From: Acidimicrobiaceae bacterium
GTDB lineage: Bacteria > Actinomycetota > Acidimicrobiia > Acidimicrobiales > Acidimicrobiaceae
Direction: 5' to 3'
DNA length: 15,028 nucleotides
NCBI GenBank assembly: GCA_013044365.1
Contig: JABEUP010000061.1
Location: forward strand, 1-15,028
The notes under the pieces: model-generated
What the model was told of the DNA's origin: nothing
Seen by the model: only the letters and a program-made list of their open reading frames with translations
Database searches by the model: none
Shown here: piece after piece, positions 1-7,013 of the stretch
Numbering within the stretch: position 1 is the first letter of the stretch
How the letters are laid out: every line of letters starts with the position of its first letter
Program-made: the position numbers and the translations under genes

Positions 1-86
1 CCCGTCAAATAGCATTCTCAGGCAAAACTAACTGAAAACTACGCGACTCATTGGCTAAAATCGCCTGGGTTGCATTAAACGCCAAT

Positions 87-115
87 TTGAACCATGCAAA
101 CCTAAGAATCATAGT
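87..115 (+). promoter_or_regulatory. candidate promoter of the class II aldolase gene
   Basis: TTGAAC at 87-92 and CATAGT at 110-115 are separated by 17 bases and resemble -35 and -10 hexamers. A start point near 122 would give a leader of about 50 bases. A perfect TTGACA also lies at 116-121, but no acceptable -10 sits at the right distance from it. Match by eye only. Confidence 0.3.
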
Positions 116-126
116 TTGACAATTTT

Positions 127-140
127 CGCATCATAATGCG
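127..140. promoter_or_regulatory. short palindrome, possible operator
   Basis: CGCAT (127-131) and ATGCG (136-140) form a perfect inverted repeat around a 4-base centre. It sits just after the candidate promoter and 35 bases before the aldolase start, a typical repressor position. It is short enough to be chance. Confidence 0.25.
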
Positions 141-174
141 CCGATTTAACATGCAACTGAAGAAAGAGGACTAG

Positions 175-879
175 ATGACAACAGCAATTCAGGCAGCGAT
201 CGAAGCTGCCAGGGCAAACCAGGCTCTGGCGGTTGCCGGCCATACAGACATGGTCTGGGGCCATGCCTCGGTGAGGGATCCGGAAGGTCGGGGAATCTGG
301 ATGAAAGCCTCAGAGTGGGGATTCGAGGAAGTTACCCTTGACAGGCTCGTATTGGTCACTCCTGAGGGTGAGGTACTCGAGGGGAGCCAAAAGCGGCACA
401 TTGAGTATCCCATTCATACAGAAATCATGCTCGCAAATCCCGAAGTGAACTGCGTGGTGCATACTCACGCACCGATGGCCAATGCGTTTTCAGCCCTGGA
501 TGTACCTCTTCGCGCAATTTCACACGACGGCGTTCCCTTTGCGCGGCCAGATGTCCCACGTTTCACGCTCACCGGCAATCTGATCCGTTCCCGTGAACTT
601 GGCCGTGCTTTGGCGGAGACTATCGGAGACGCCGCCGGGTGCCTTCTTCCCCAACACGGGCTAGTCACCGTCGGACCTGATGCTGCTACAGCAGTCATGA
701 GGGCAGTGCTGCTTGAACGGGCGTGCAAAGTCCAGTTAACTGCCATGGCCTCCGGCCCGCTTAAACTTTGGTCGAACGAAGAAGAAATAGAAGCCAAGAA
801 CAGTATCGTCTGGAACAAATCCCAGACACATGCCGGGTACGGCTATTTGTGCCGCCACACCTCCCCAGAGGGTGACTAG
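175..879 (+). CDS. class II aldolase/adducin family protein
   Basis: This 234-residue protein has the class II aldolase fold of zinc enzymes such as fuculose-1-phosphate aldolase and ribulose-5-phosphate 4-epimerase. Those enzymes use a divalent metal to stabilise an enediolate and cleave or epimerise sugar phosphates in the cytoplasm. The expected metal site is visible: H96 and H98 in VVHTHAP, and H161 in LPQHGLVTVG. E77 lies 19 residues before H96, the same spacing as E73 to H92 in E. coli FucA. The length matches the family. The start is supported by AGAGGA at 165-170. No sugar kinase, isomerase or transporter is adjacent, so the substrate cannot be inferred; the family also contains decarboxylases and lyases. 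The gene seems to be transcribed alone, with an inverted repeat following it. Confidence 0.88.
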   Translation: MTTAIQAAIEAARANQALAVAGHTDMVWGHASVRDPEGRGIWMKASEWGFEEVTLDRLVLVTPEGEVLEGSQKRHIEYPIHTEIMLANPEVNCVVHTHAPMANAFSALDVPLRAISHDGVPFARPDVPRFTLTGNLIRSRELGRALAETIGDAAGCLLPQHGLVTVGPDAATAVMRAVLLERACKVQLTAMASGPLKLWSNEEEIEAKNSIVWNKSQTHAGYGYLCRHTSPEGD

Positions 880-899
880 AAGAGCCAAGCGGACAAAAG

Positions 900-947
900 G
901 CAGAGCGCAGAGCCGAATTCCCGGTCCTTGACCGTCATCCGCTCTGC
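900..947 (+). terminator. two-tier stem-loop after the aldolase gene, possible terminator
   Basis: GCAGAGCG (900-907) pairs perfectly with CGCTCTGC (940-947). Inside it, CGGTC (922-926) pairs with GACCG (930-934) around a 3-base loop. The structure begins 20 bases after the aldolase stop. Only a weak T-run (ATTTT) follows, so intrinsic termination is uncertain; it could also be an RNA-processing or stabilising hairpin. Confidence 0.4.
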
Positions 948-1102
948 GACTCAGCAATTTTCAGATGCACACACTGGGACCCCGCGAGACCGTAAATTCT
1001 GATGCGGATCCACTGCAGGCCTGAAACCTGATTGCCGATTTGCTCTACGGCTGTAAGTTTCGTAACTTCTCTAGAAACAAGCAAGGAAATCAAACACAAG
1101 AA

Positions 1103-1864
1103 ATGACTGACATCACCGAGCCGCTCAGCACATCACGACAGTTCCAACTGACAAGACGAGTAGCTCTATCCGACACAGATCCCTCCGGCAGACTCAGACT
1201 TGATGCATGCGCTAGGTTTCTGCAGGATGTTGCCGCATTTGACGCGATCGATGCGGACATTTCAGTTCTAGGTAACTGGATCCTGCGTCGTAACACAATC
1301 AGCGTGGCATCCCTTCCTACCTATGGAACCAGGGTACTATCCAATACCTATCTGACCGGGTCCGGGCGGGCGTGGGTTGAGAGAACTTCGGTGATTTCAG
1401 ATATCGATTCCGGACGGATCTACCTGACAGCGCGGGCACTTTGGGTTCTCACGCATTCGGGTACCGGAGCTCCTATTTCGGTGCCAGAAGCACTCTACGA
1501 TGTATACGGACCCTTGGCCCTGCAGCACAAGATAACTATTCGAGACGCCAAAAGGGAGCTTCTTCCACCTGGTGCCTCACTGCTGCCTTGGCAGATCCGC
1601 TACTGTGACCAGGATATTCTCTCGCACTTGAACAACGCCACCTATCTCGAAGCTCTCGAGGAGGTCCTGCACCGGGAGAACATCGACATAGGTCCAGATC
1701 AACCCATGACATGCCAAGTGATCTTTAGGGAATCGACCTCATACAACGATCAATCGGACGTTTATTTTCTGATATCCGAGGATGACGGCACAAAATCGGT
1801 ACGCATTTACTTTACAAACAACAACCAGGTCAGGACCAATATCGAACTAACACTATCGGGTTAG
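1103..1864 (+). CDS. acyl-ACP thioesterase (double hotdog family)
   Basis: The 253-residue product resembles FatA/FatB-type acyl-ACP thioesterases, which release free fatty acids from acyl carrier protein in the cytoplasm. Two hotdog repeats can be seen. The first covers about residues 14-135 with LSDTDPSGRLRLDACARFLQ. The second starts near 163 with RYCDQDILSHLNNATYLEAL, where D171, H175, N177 and Y181 belong to the conserved substrate and active-site motif. The reading frame extends upstream to 1040, but I chose the ATG at 1103: family similarity starts soon after it, AAGGAAA lies at 1084-1090, and the extra 21 residues are low-complexity. The stop overlaps the convergent endonuclease IV stop by 4 bases. 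Acyl-chain specificity cannot be read from the sequence. Confidence 0.85.
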   Translation: MTDITEPLSTSRQFQLTRRVALSDTDPSGRLRLDACARFLQDVAAFDAIDADISVLGNWILRRNTISVASLPTYGTRVLSNTYLTGSGRAWVERTSVISDIDSGRIYLTARALWVLTHSGTGAPISVPEALYDVYGPLALQHKITIRDAKRELLPPGASLLPWQIRYCDQDILSHLNNATYLEALEEVLHRENIDIGPDQPMTCQVIFRESTSYNDQSDVYFLISEDDGTKSVRIYFTNNNQVRTNIELTLSG

Positions 1865-2739
1865 GATACCCTTCTCTTCTGACCAGCGCTGATTAATTCT
1901 CTGGCCATTTCCACATCGATTTTCCGGGGCCCCTCGCCGTCTCCCGGAGTTTCGAGAATTAGCGGAACCTTAGAAAGCCCGGGATGGGATACAAGATTTG
2001 AGAGCGCACGTGAACCAATTAATCCGTCTCCCAAATTCTCATGCCGATCCCTCAATGATCCCAATGGAACCTTGGAGTCGTTGAGGTGGATACATCCAAG
2101 CCGACTCAAACCTAAAGTCTTCGATAACCTCGCCACCACCAAGTCTGACTCTGCGATAGTCTCGTATGACACTCCCGAGGCGAAAAGGTGCTGTGTATCC
2201 AGGCAGACACCAATCTGATCGGTACCCCCTGCCGCACCGATCACCCAAGCGAGTTCTTCGAAAGTGAGCCCGACACTTCCACCCTGGCCGGCAGTGTTCT
2301 CAAGAAGAATCCTACAGGAATCCTCCACCTGATCAAATACCAGCAGTAGTGACGCGACAATTCCGTCAATGGAGGCCTCCAAACCCAAGCCCTTATGGCT
2401 TCCGATGTGAAGTACCAAACCATTTGCGCCGAGTTTCGTGGCAGTCGCCAGGTTGTCCCTCAGTGCATTACGCGATCTCTCCAAAATATCCGGATCCAAG
2501 GACGCGAGATTGATCAAATATGAGGCATGGGTAACAAGGCCTCTCAACACACTCCCGGATTTAGCCATCTCGTCTCTGAACCGTGAAGCATCTTCGTCAG
2601 TCACAATCGGCGACCGCCACATCCTCGGACTCTGGGTAAATATCTGGATAAAGTTCGCACCGATAGCGTCCGCATTGTCGAATGCCCTCATGATCCCGCC
2701 AGAGACGGATACGTGGCCGCCTACAAGTCTCTCATCCAT
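1861..2739 (-). CDS. nfo: endonuclease IV (apurinic/apyrimidinic endonuclease)
   Basis: The 292-residue product is a trinuclear-zinc AP endonuclease that nicks DNA 5' of abasic sites during base excision repair. All nine metal ligands of the family are present: H71, H111, E147, D181, H184, H218, D231, H233 and E263. Each is offset by exactly two residues from the E. coli Nfo numbering, so the core has no insertions or deletions up to that point. Other family motifs are GGHVSVSGG near the N terminus, CLDTQH, HLNDSK and LILETPG. The frame stays open upstream to 2961, but the family begins at the MDERLVGGH methionine. No clear ribosome binding site precedes that ATG, so a leaderless or weakly initiated mRNA is possible. 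The gene is divergent from the 3015 gene. Confidence 0.95.
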   Translation of the reverse strand: MDERLVGGHVSVSGGIMRAFDNADAIGANFIQIFTQSPRMWRSPIVTDEDASRFRDEMAKSGSVLRGLVTHASYLINLASLDPDILERSRNALRDNLATATKLGANGLVLHIGSHKGLGLEASIDGIVASLLLVFDQVEDSCRILLENTAGQGGSVGLTFEELAWVIGAAGGTDQIGVCLDTQHLFASGVSYETIAESDLVVARLSKTLGLSRLGCIHLNDSKVPLGSLRDRHENLGDGLIGSRALSNLVSHPGLSKVPLILETPGDGEGPRKIDVEMARELISAGQKRRVS

Positions 2740-2857
2740 AGTGAAATAGAGTAGGCTGCCAAAGCACCCGCACCCTGATTCGTGGCAAGGAAATAACAGC
2801 GAAAATTTAGCTTTAGGACTCGTCCGACAACATACAAACCGTCTCCGACCGTCTATG

Positions 2858-2901
2858 TTGACTAAGTCTGACTTAAACCAATTTAAACTTAAGTCAAATT
2901 G
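2858..2901. promoter_or_regulatory. AT-rich palindrome cluster between divergent genes, possible operator
   Basis: GACTAAGTC (2860-2868) is a perfect palindrome around one base. Next to it, GACTTAA (2870-2876) and TTAAGTC (2889-2895) form a 7-bp inverted repeat with a 12-base spacer. CAATTT (2879-2884) and AAATTG (2896-2901) form another overlapping pair. The half-site (T)TAAGTC therefore occurs three times in 36 bases. The segment lies in the only divergent intergenic gap of the window. It does not match the usual actinobacterial SOS box (TCGAAC-N4-GTTCGA). Confidence 0.4.
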
Positions 2902-2972
2902 AAAACTAGGATTGGCGATCATTGAAATGGTCGGTGCTCCGCTCTTGAATGTCATTGCCAAAAGTCGGCCGG

Positions 2973-3000
2973 TTGACCAAGATCAGAACATCACTAATAC
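2973..3000 (+). promoter_or_regulatory. candidate promoter of the 3015 gene
   Basis: TTGACC (2973-2978) and TAATAC (2995-3000) are separated by 16 bases. The predicted start near 3007 would leave a leader of only about 8 bases and would partly remove the GGAGAG at 3005-3010, so the true start may lie a little further upstream. Confidence 0.3.
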
Positions 3001-3014
3001 GGCATGGAGAGTAG

Positions 3015-4448
3015 ATGTCTTCGCGGATAGAAGTTGAATTGACAAGTCAAAAACCAGATGGACTCTGGACTTGGAGAGCTGCCGGGGCAAAAGAGCCCAG
3101 GGGAACTCTCGACGGTTCAATACTTTACGACGGTGCGAAGATCGGCGACGTGGTCCGGGCAGAGGTGGTGTTCGAGATCGACGGAATTATTGTCGAATCT
3201 GTCTACGCGCCAAAGACGAAGCAGTCACAGTCAAATCTGATAGAACTGTCAAGTAAAGAACCGGTTTCATACCTAACCAGGACAGTTTCAAACAGAGACA
3301 GAAACCGCACTGGTGACGACCGAAAGTTTCCGAGAAACAATAAGAGACCCCAACCAGATCGCGCAGGAGCGGAAGCCTCTTTGGAGCGGTCTAAACGGCG
3401 CTCCGAAGGTCGAACCAGCCCCAAGAGGACTGAAACACCGCGGATTCCAGCCGCTGGCGACAACTTAGAGAAAAGACCGCGCCAAAGACGTCCCGAGAGA
3501 CCCAGCCAGCCAACTCAACCTGCAAAAGCTCCTGCACCAAAATTCAAAAGGCTGATACCCCGCAACACCCACAGAGCCAGGACTCTGCAGGACATTGCGC
3601 CTGAACACTTGCCAATTGCTGAACAGTTGCTCAAAGGTGGCCTGCCCGCGGTCCGCCAGGCACTGGCGGTCCAGAATGAAAAAGCTATCGCCGAAGGCAA
3701 GCCGACAATTTCTGAGAATGTTTTCCTGTCAATCGCAGAACCAATGTTGCCCGTTCTAAAGCTGGCTACCTGGATGGACAGGGCTGAGGTGGCAATTGAA
3801 ATTGCCAATGAGGCGTCGCTCCGAGACCTCCGGTCCGTCATTAGTGCAGCCGACCTAGTCCGGCACGACGACTCTACCAGGGAGATGTTGGAAAAGTTGA
3901 AGATTCTGACAGAACAGAGAGCCGGGACTCTCTGCGACGCATGGTTGGCCGAGATTCGCGAGAACCTTAATGCTAAGCGAATAATCCGGGCCGTACGTCT
4001 TTCATCAAGACCACCTGAGCCGATTGCCAAATTGCCTGGCGATCTATTGGAAGAGCTCACAAACGCGGCCAACGAGATGATGGGTCCGGAAACACCCGCA
4101 GATCGCTGGAGCGCACTACTTGATGCATTGGCACAGTCTCCGATCAGAAGGCAGGTAATTCCTAAGGGGCTTCCGGAAAATGCGCCAGTTCAACTTGTTG
4201 AACTGGCAAAGGAAAGTTCCGGCAGGATTCCGGCTTTAGCCCGGCTGTTGGGAATTGCGATACCACCGCCGCCACGGCCTCGTAAAAAAATCAGTCAGCC
4301 CGGCAAAATCGACAATCCTGAAACCATAGCCGGCGGTACCCAGGACTCCGGTCAGCCTGAATCACAACAAAGCGTCCAGCCAATCCCTGTTGAGACTCCG
4401 TCCATTGAGCCTTCCGAGCAACCTGCCGATAGCGGCACCGATGCCTAA
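3015..4448 (+). CDS. conserved hypothetical protein, basic linker plus helical domain
   Basis: I do not recognise a functional family for this 477-residue protein. Residues 1-70 look like a small beta-rich domain (RIEVELTS, LWTWRAAG, GAKIGDVVRAEVVF), suggestive of an OB-like fold. Residues 75-185 are a polar, strongly basic, proline-rich and probably disordered linker. Residues 190-415 are almost entirely helical, with blocks such as HLPIAEQLLKGGLPAVRQAL and AVRLSSRPP. A proline- and glutamine-rich acidic tail follows. From memory, similar proteins occur in other Acidimicrobiia, always as hypothetical. The basic linker and N-terminal barrel would suit nucleic-acid binding, but that is inference. 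No signal peptide or membrane segment is seen. The start has GGAGAG 4 bases upstream. Confidence 0.7.
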   Translation: MSSRIEVELTSQKPDGLWTWRAAGAKEPRGTLDGSILYDGAKIGDVVRAEVVFEIDGIIVESVYAPKTKQSQSNLIELSSKEPVSYLTRTVSNRDRNRTGDDRKFPRNNKRPQPDRAGAEASLERSKRRSEGRTSPKRTETPRIPAAGDNLEKRPRQRRPERPSQPTQPAKAPAPKFKRLIPRNTHRARTLQDIAPEHLPIAEQLLKGGLPAVRQALAVQNEKAIAEGKPTISENVFLSIAEPMLPVLKLATWMDRAEVAIEIANEASLRDLRSVISAADLVRHDDSTREMLEKLKILTEQRAGTLCDAWLAEIRENLNAKRIIRAVRLSSRPPEPIAKLPGDLLEELTNAANEMMGPETPADRWSALLDALAQSPIRRQVIPKGLPENAPVQLVELAKESSGRIPALARLLGIAIPPPPRPRKKISQPGKIDNPETIAGGTQDSGQPESQQSVQPIPVETPSIEPSEQPADSGTDA

Positions 4449-5417
4449 CCGCGTTTCAATCGTTTCCTAAGCTTTCAACTTAGACTCGACCATTACCTGG
4501 GCATTCTAACCAGGAAAATGAAAGCCCCAGGAAGGAATTTGGCGGAATACTCTAACGCGAAGACGACTTGTGGATTGCCTTGAGCAAGTTATACCCGCTT
4601 CAATCGCCAGATTAGCTCAAGGTGCATCAAGCATAATATCGCACCACTTATGCGCAAAATGTGACATCGAATTTCCAGGAAAGACCGATAGCTATATTCC
4701 GGCCACCCACTAACACTTTAGACCATGCCGGAAGCGTTACTTTTGTCATGGGGTCAGTCGGAGGTTCATCTCCGCCTGCCTTCCCCCTCGTGGAACTCCT
4801 TCAACTTTTTGTCCACCATTGCCCAATATACAGCCAGGCGCATGAAATCAACTTCAGGTCGCAGGTCCCTAGGTGAACTGTTTTCGTGTAATCCACAAAT
4901 ACACGACAATGGCGCCGAATCAGCAGCTGAAATCCATCTCACCAGTTCACAAAGAACTGGAGCCGCAGAGGATGAGGGAACGGGGCCGGTCCCCTCCAAT
5001 TCCGGGTGTGATTCAAGCATTACCCGACCAATCTCCTGATGAAATGCTTGTGTCATTGCCAATGAAGGAAGTTGAATCTTGAGGGATCTTCTCCAGTTGT
5101 CGAAGAAAACGATAATTTTTCAAATGGTGTGATGTCGAGCAAAGACCTCTCCCCAAACAAAGGATGTTCCGTTTAGTAAGAGCGATCCCATTTCGAGCAA
5201 CTCTTTCGATGGCCCGGGTATCCGCTACCAATGGTTCGGCCAGCTCCCCCCGATACTTACATTTGCAGGTATTGACAAGGTCCAAATAATCCCCCAGTCG
5301 CTTAGATCACAGGCGACCACCTGGAAATGTTAGCACGCTCGTGCCTGCGTACCTTTCGAACAGCTAAAAAAATGGTCGCATATCCCCATATTCTGTGTGT
5401 AAATGGTTGGAGGAACA
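4449..5417. other. gene-poor stretch without a convincing coding region
   Basis: This is the longest stretch without a recognisable gene in an otherwise dense window. Short open frames exist on both strands, for example minus-strand frames at 4766-5062 and 5013-5285. They overlap one another, lack ribosome binding sites and match no family I know. Small stem-loops without T-tracts follow the 3015 gene: CTAAG/CTTAG at 4467-4483 and CCTGG/CCAGG at 4496-4514. Further inverted repeats are GCATAA/TTATGC at 4631-4653 and CGGAG/CTCCG at 4759-4774. I see no tRNA, tmRNA, RNase P RNA or SRP RNA. The DNA may hold a non-coding RNA, the remains of a lost gene, or regulatory DNA for the downstream regulator. 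Confidence 0.55.
4942..5026. other. three tandem stem-loops, possible structured RNA
   Basis: Three hairpins follow each other within 85 bases. CCAGTTC (4942-4948) pairs with GAACTGG (4954-4960) around a 5-base loop. GGA plus GGGG (4977-4985, with a 2-base bulge) pairs with CCCCTCC (4991-4997) around CCGGT. CGGGT (5003-5007) pairs with ACCCG (5022-5026), extended by one G-T pair. No T-tract follows on either strand, so the strand cannot be assigned. No known RNA family was recognised. Confidence 0.3.
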
Positions 5418-5798
5418 ATGAATGCGCTAGAGACGTTTGCTAGCACAATTAAAGAGAACTTACTGGCAGCCGGTTTTAGCTATAAGAAGTTTGGAGAAGC
5501 TCTGGGTTCGATTCCCCATCAAACGGTGAGTCGATGGGTCAACGGACAGGGCTTACCTGAATTCGAAAGGCTTTATCCAATAGCGACGGCGCTTAATATC
5601 GACTATGCGTCGCTTCACGCACTATGGATCGACGCCATATCAGAACGGGGACGTCGAATTGCTGGTGAACCCCTTGACGCAAAGCCCAGCGAATTGCATG
5701 AAGATCTTCCAACGACAATCACCGAGATTAGGGATATGAAGCTCCGGATGGAACGTTTGGAACAGGAAATAAAGAGGCTTAATCGAAAATCTGAATGA
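5418..5798 (+). CDS. XRE-like helix-turn-helix regulator with C-terminal coiled coil
   Basis: The 126-residue protein has one small DNA-binding domain of the XRE/Cro type at about residues 8-70. The recognition-helix region reads HQTVSRWVNG at 34-43. It is followed by a charged linker and a predicted coiled coil at about 98-123 (heptad-like MKLRMERLEQEIKRL), which probably mediates dimerisation. An ATG at 5403 is in frame, but GGAGG at 5409-5413 lies correctly for the ATG at 5418, so I chose that. No partner toxin, phage gene or restriction system is adjacent, and its target is unknown. It lies between a gene-poor stretch and two small palindromes. The single-domain design is common in phage and island regulators, but also occurs in ordinary chromosomal genes. 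Confidence 0.75.
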   Translation: MNALETFASTIKENLLAAGFSYKKFGEALGSIPHQTVSRWVNGQGLPEFERLYPIATALNIDYASLHALWIDAISERGRRIAGEPLDAKPSELHEDLPTTITEIRDMKLRMERLEQEIKRLNRKSE

Positions 5799-5809
5799 TG
5801 CTACCGAGT

Positions 5810-5823
5810 GTTTACAGGTAAAC
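5810..5823. promoter_or_regulatory. 14-bp palindrome after the XRE regulator gene
   Basis: GTTTAC (5810-5815) and GTAAAC (5818-5823) form a perfect inverted repeat around AG. The central TTTACAGGTAAA agrees at 9 of 12 positions with TTTGCAGGTATT at 5263-5274, upstream of the same gene. A regulator binding both sides of its gene is possible. A perfect 10-bp palindrome, CAATTAATTG, lies nearby at 5839-5848. Confidence 0.3.
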
Positions 5824-5906
5824 CCGAATCTCGACGCTCAATTAATTGTTACCGGCCAACCAGAGTATTTCTTTACAACTTCCATGCAATCGTCTCCACT
5901 TACTAT

Positions 5907-5941
5907 TCACGAGTTATTGTTCGCACTAGCTGGACTCGTGA
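5907..5941. terminator. 8-bp inverted repeat between convergent genes, possible bidirectional terminator
   Basis: TCACGAGT (5907-5914) and ACTCGTGA (5934-5941) are perfect inverted arms with a 19-base spacer. The repeat begins 14 bases past the acetyltransferase stop, in the gap between two convergent genes, where a terminator is expected. There is no T-tract on either side, so the call rests on position and symmetry. Confidence 0.4.
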
Positions 5942-5955
5942 CTATTCTCCAGAAT

Positions 5956-6441
5956 CTAGCTGCTTTTAATCGGCTTGTACATTTTGAGCGAGCGAGCAAT
6001 TAGGCCGTTTGCCTCACAGAAATTTTTGGTATGCCTGTCCCCCGGCAGTGTGGTGAATTCGATTGCCGTGGCATCTCTTGAGGCTACCCACTCCTCAAGC
6101 GCGCTGAACAGGTTCGCCCCGACTCCATGCCGCCTAGCATCATTGAGCACGGCAAACACCGGCACGTAGCAGACCCGCTCCCCGAATTCGTTCAGGATAA
6201 TTTCCGCCCAAATTAGACCGCTTAGTGCATTGTTCAGAGTCATGGCGAACACGAATGAATTCTCGCCGGCGTTGGCAATCTTCCGAGCTAGCTCCGTCGG
6301 ATGTCCGAGCTCACCCAGTAACTGGGTTCCTCCCCTGCGGAGAGCAAGTTCGCCACTGATCTCTGCCAGGAACTCTTCGAGCTTGTCGAGGGCACCATCG
6401 CCAAAAGGCCCGAGCTTTACTCCTGATCCCTGCTCATTCAA
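5956..6441 (-). CDS. GNAT family N-acetyltransferase
   Basis: The 161-residue product has the GNAT fold that transfers an acetyl group from acetyl-CoA to an amine. The beta4-alpha3 acetyl-CoA loop appears as RRHGVG at 103-108, matching RxxGxG, preceded by the strand VCYVPVFAVL. The C-terminal NFCEANGLIARSLKMYK fits the last helix and strand of the family. The start is a TTG that overlaps the upstream gene's TGA stop (6438-6441), a sign of translational coupling; AGAGAG lies about 10 bases upstream of it. The gene is third in a probable operon with the acidic zinc-ribbon protein and the helical protein. The substrate is unknown; small molecules and protein N termini are both possible. Confidence 0.82.
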   Translation of the reverse strand: MNEQGSGVKLGPFGDGALDKLEEFLAEISGELALRRGGTQLLGELGHPTELARKIANAGENSFVFAMTLNNALSGLIWAEIILNEFGERVCYVPVFAVLNDARRHGVGANLFSALEEWVASRDATAIEFTTLPGDRHTKNFCEANGLIARSLKMYKPIKSS

Positions 6442-6971
6442 AGGTTTGCTCTCTTCGCATCAACACTTCGCATAATACTTGTTCTATTGCGGTGTTTTGA
6501 CTCATAGCGCGCAATGGCATCTAGCTCCGATAAATTCAGGGAGTTCAGCCGTGCAATGATCTGTTGAGCCGACAGCGTCCTATACCCGTCAATAGGGAGG
6601 TGATCCGCATCGCCACCCTTCGCTGCGGGTACGGGAGTCATAACTGTCCTCTCAGACAACAGCGCTCCACCATTTGCCGGGGACTGTGCGTCGGCAGACT
6701 TCGCGTCATCATGTTGCTCATCGGACAGGCCAAACAAGGTTGAAACAAGGTCTGTGATCTGATCCAGTGTCGAATCGGATCGCTTTTGGAATTCACTCTC
6801 AAGCCTGTTTAGAGCAAACCGGCCAACAAATCGGGCCATACCTAATTTTGGTTCCAAGGTGGACTTTCCTTTTGCGACCAACTTAGGCAAAGACTCCTGC
6901 ACTTCGACAACAACACCGGCGATGCCGAACACACCAGTTTCTATCAGTTCAGTCAATGATGGTTTCGTCAC
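6438..6971 (-). CDS. conserved hypothetical actinobacterial protein with C-terminal helical motif
   Basis: The product is 177 residues from the GTG at 6971. The TTG at 6992 would add seven residues; I prefer GTG because GGAGAG lies just before it, although only 2 bases away. The N-terminal half is amphipathic and helical with an apolar stretch (VFGIAGVVVEV, residues 14-24) and basic patches. Residues 84-120 look disordered. The C-terminal block at 125-167 (IDGYRTLSAQQIIARLNSLN, then ELDAIARYESKHRNR) is a motif I remember from several actinobacterial proteins, including some called lipid-droplet-associated; its function is unknown. It may form a helical hairpin. The gene starts about 40 bases after the acidic zinc-ribbon gene and overlaps the acetyltransferase start, which suggests co-expression. 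Confidence 0.65.
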   Translation of the reverse strand: MTKPSLTELIETGVFGIAGVVVEVQESLPKLVAKGKSTLEPKLGMARFVGRFALNRLESEFQKRSDSTLDQITDLVSTLFGLSDEQHDDAKSADAQSPANGGALLSERTVMTPVPAAKGGDADHLPIDGYRTLSAQQIIARLNSLNLSELDAIARYESKHRNRTSIMRSVDAKRANL

Positions 6972-7013
6972 AGCTCTCCAATGCCAAGACAATCGGCTAT
7001 GATTTCAGGACCG

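Noticed and set aside
116..144. TTGACA at 116-121 as the aldolase -35
   Set aside because: The only -10-like hexamer nearby (CATAAT, 132-137) leaves a 10-base spacer, which is too short.
1040..1102. Upstream ATG for the acyl-ACP thioesterase
   Set aside because: It adds 21 polar residues outside the family, while the ATG at 1103 has a purine-rich AAGGAAA before it.
2740..2961. N-terminal extension of endonuclease IV by 74 residues
   Set aside because: All zinc ligands align with a start at 2739, and the extension has no family similarity and covers the palindrome cluster.
4751..4780. GGAGGTTCATCTCC as the T-arm of a tRNA
   Set aside because: The loop is 6 bases, not 7, and no acceptor stem, anticodon arm or D-arm can be built around it.
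4766..5285. Minus-strand frames at 4766-5062 and 5013-5285 as a frameshifted gene or transposase remnant
   Set aside because: No recognisable motif, no ribosome binding site, overlapping frames, and plus-strand frames of equal length in the same place. Kept only as a possibility within the gene-poor stretch.
5240..5300. C-rich runs resembling the actinobacterial 6C RNA
   Set aside because: One run of six C and one of five C are present, but they are not in loops of matching stems.
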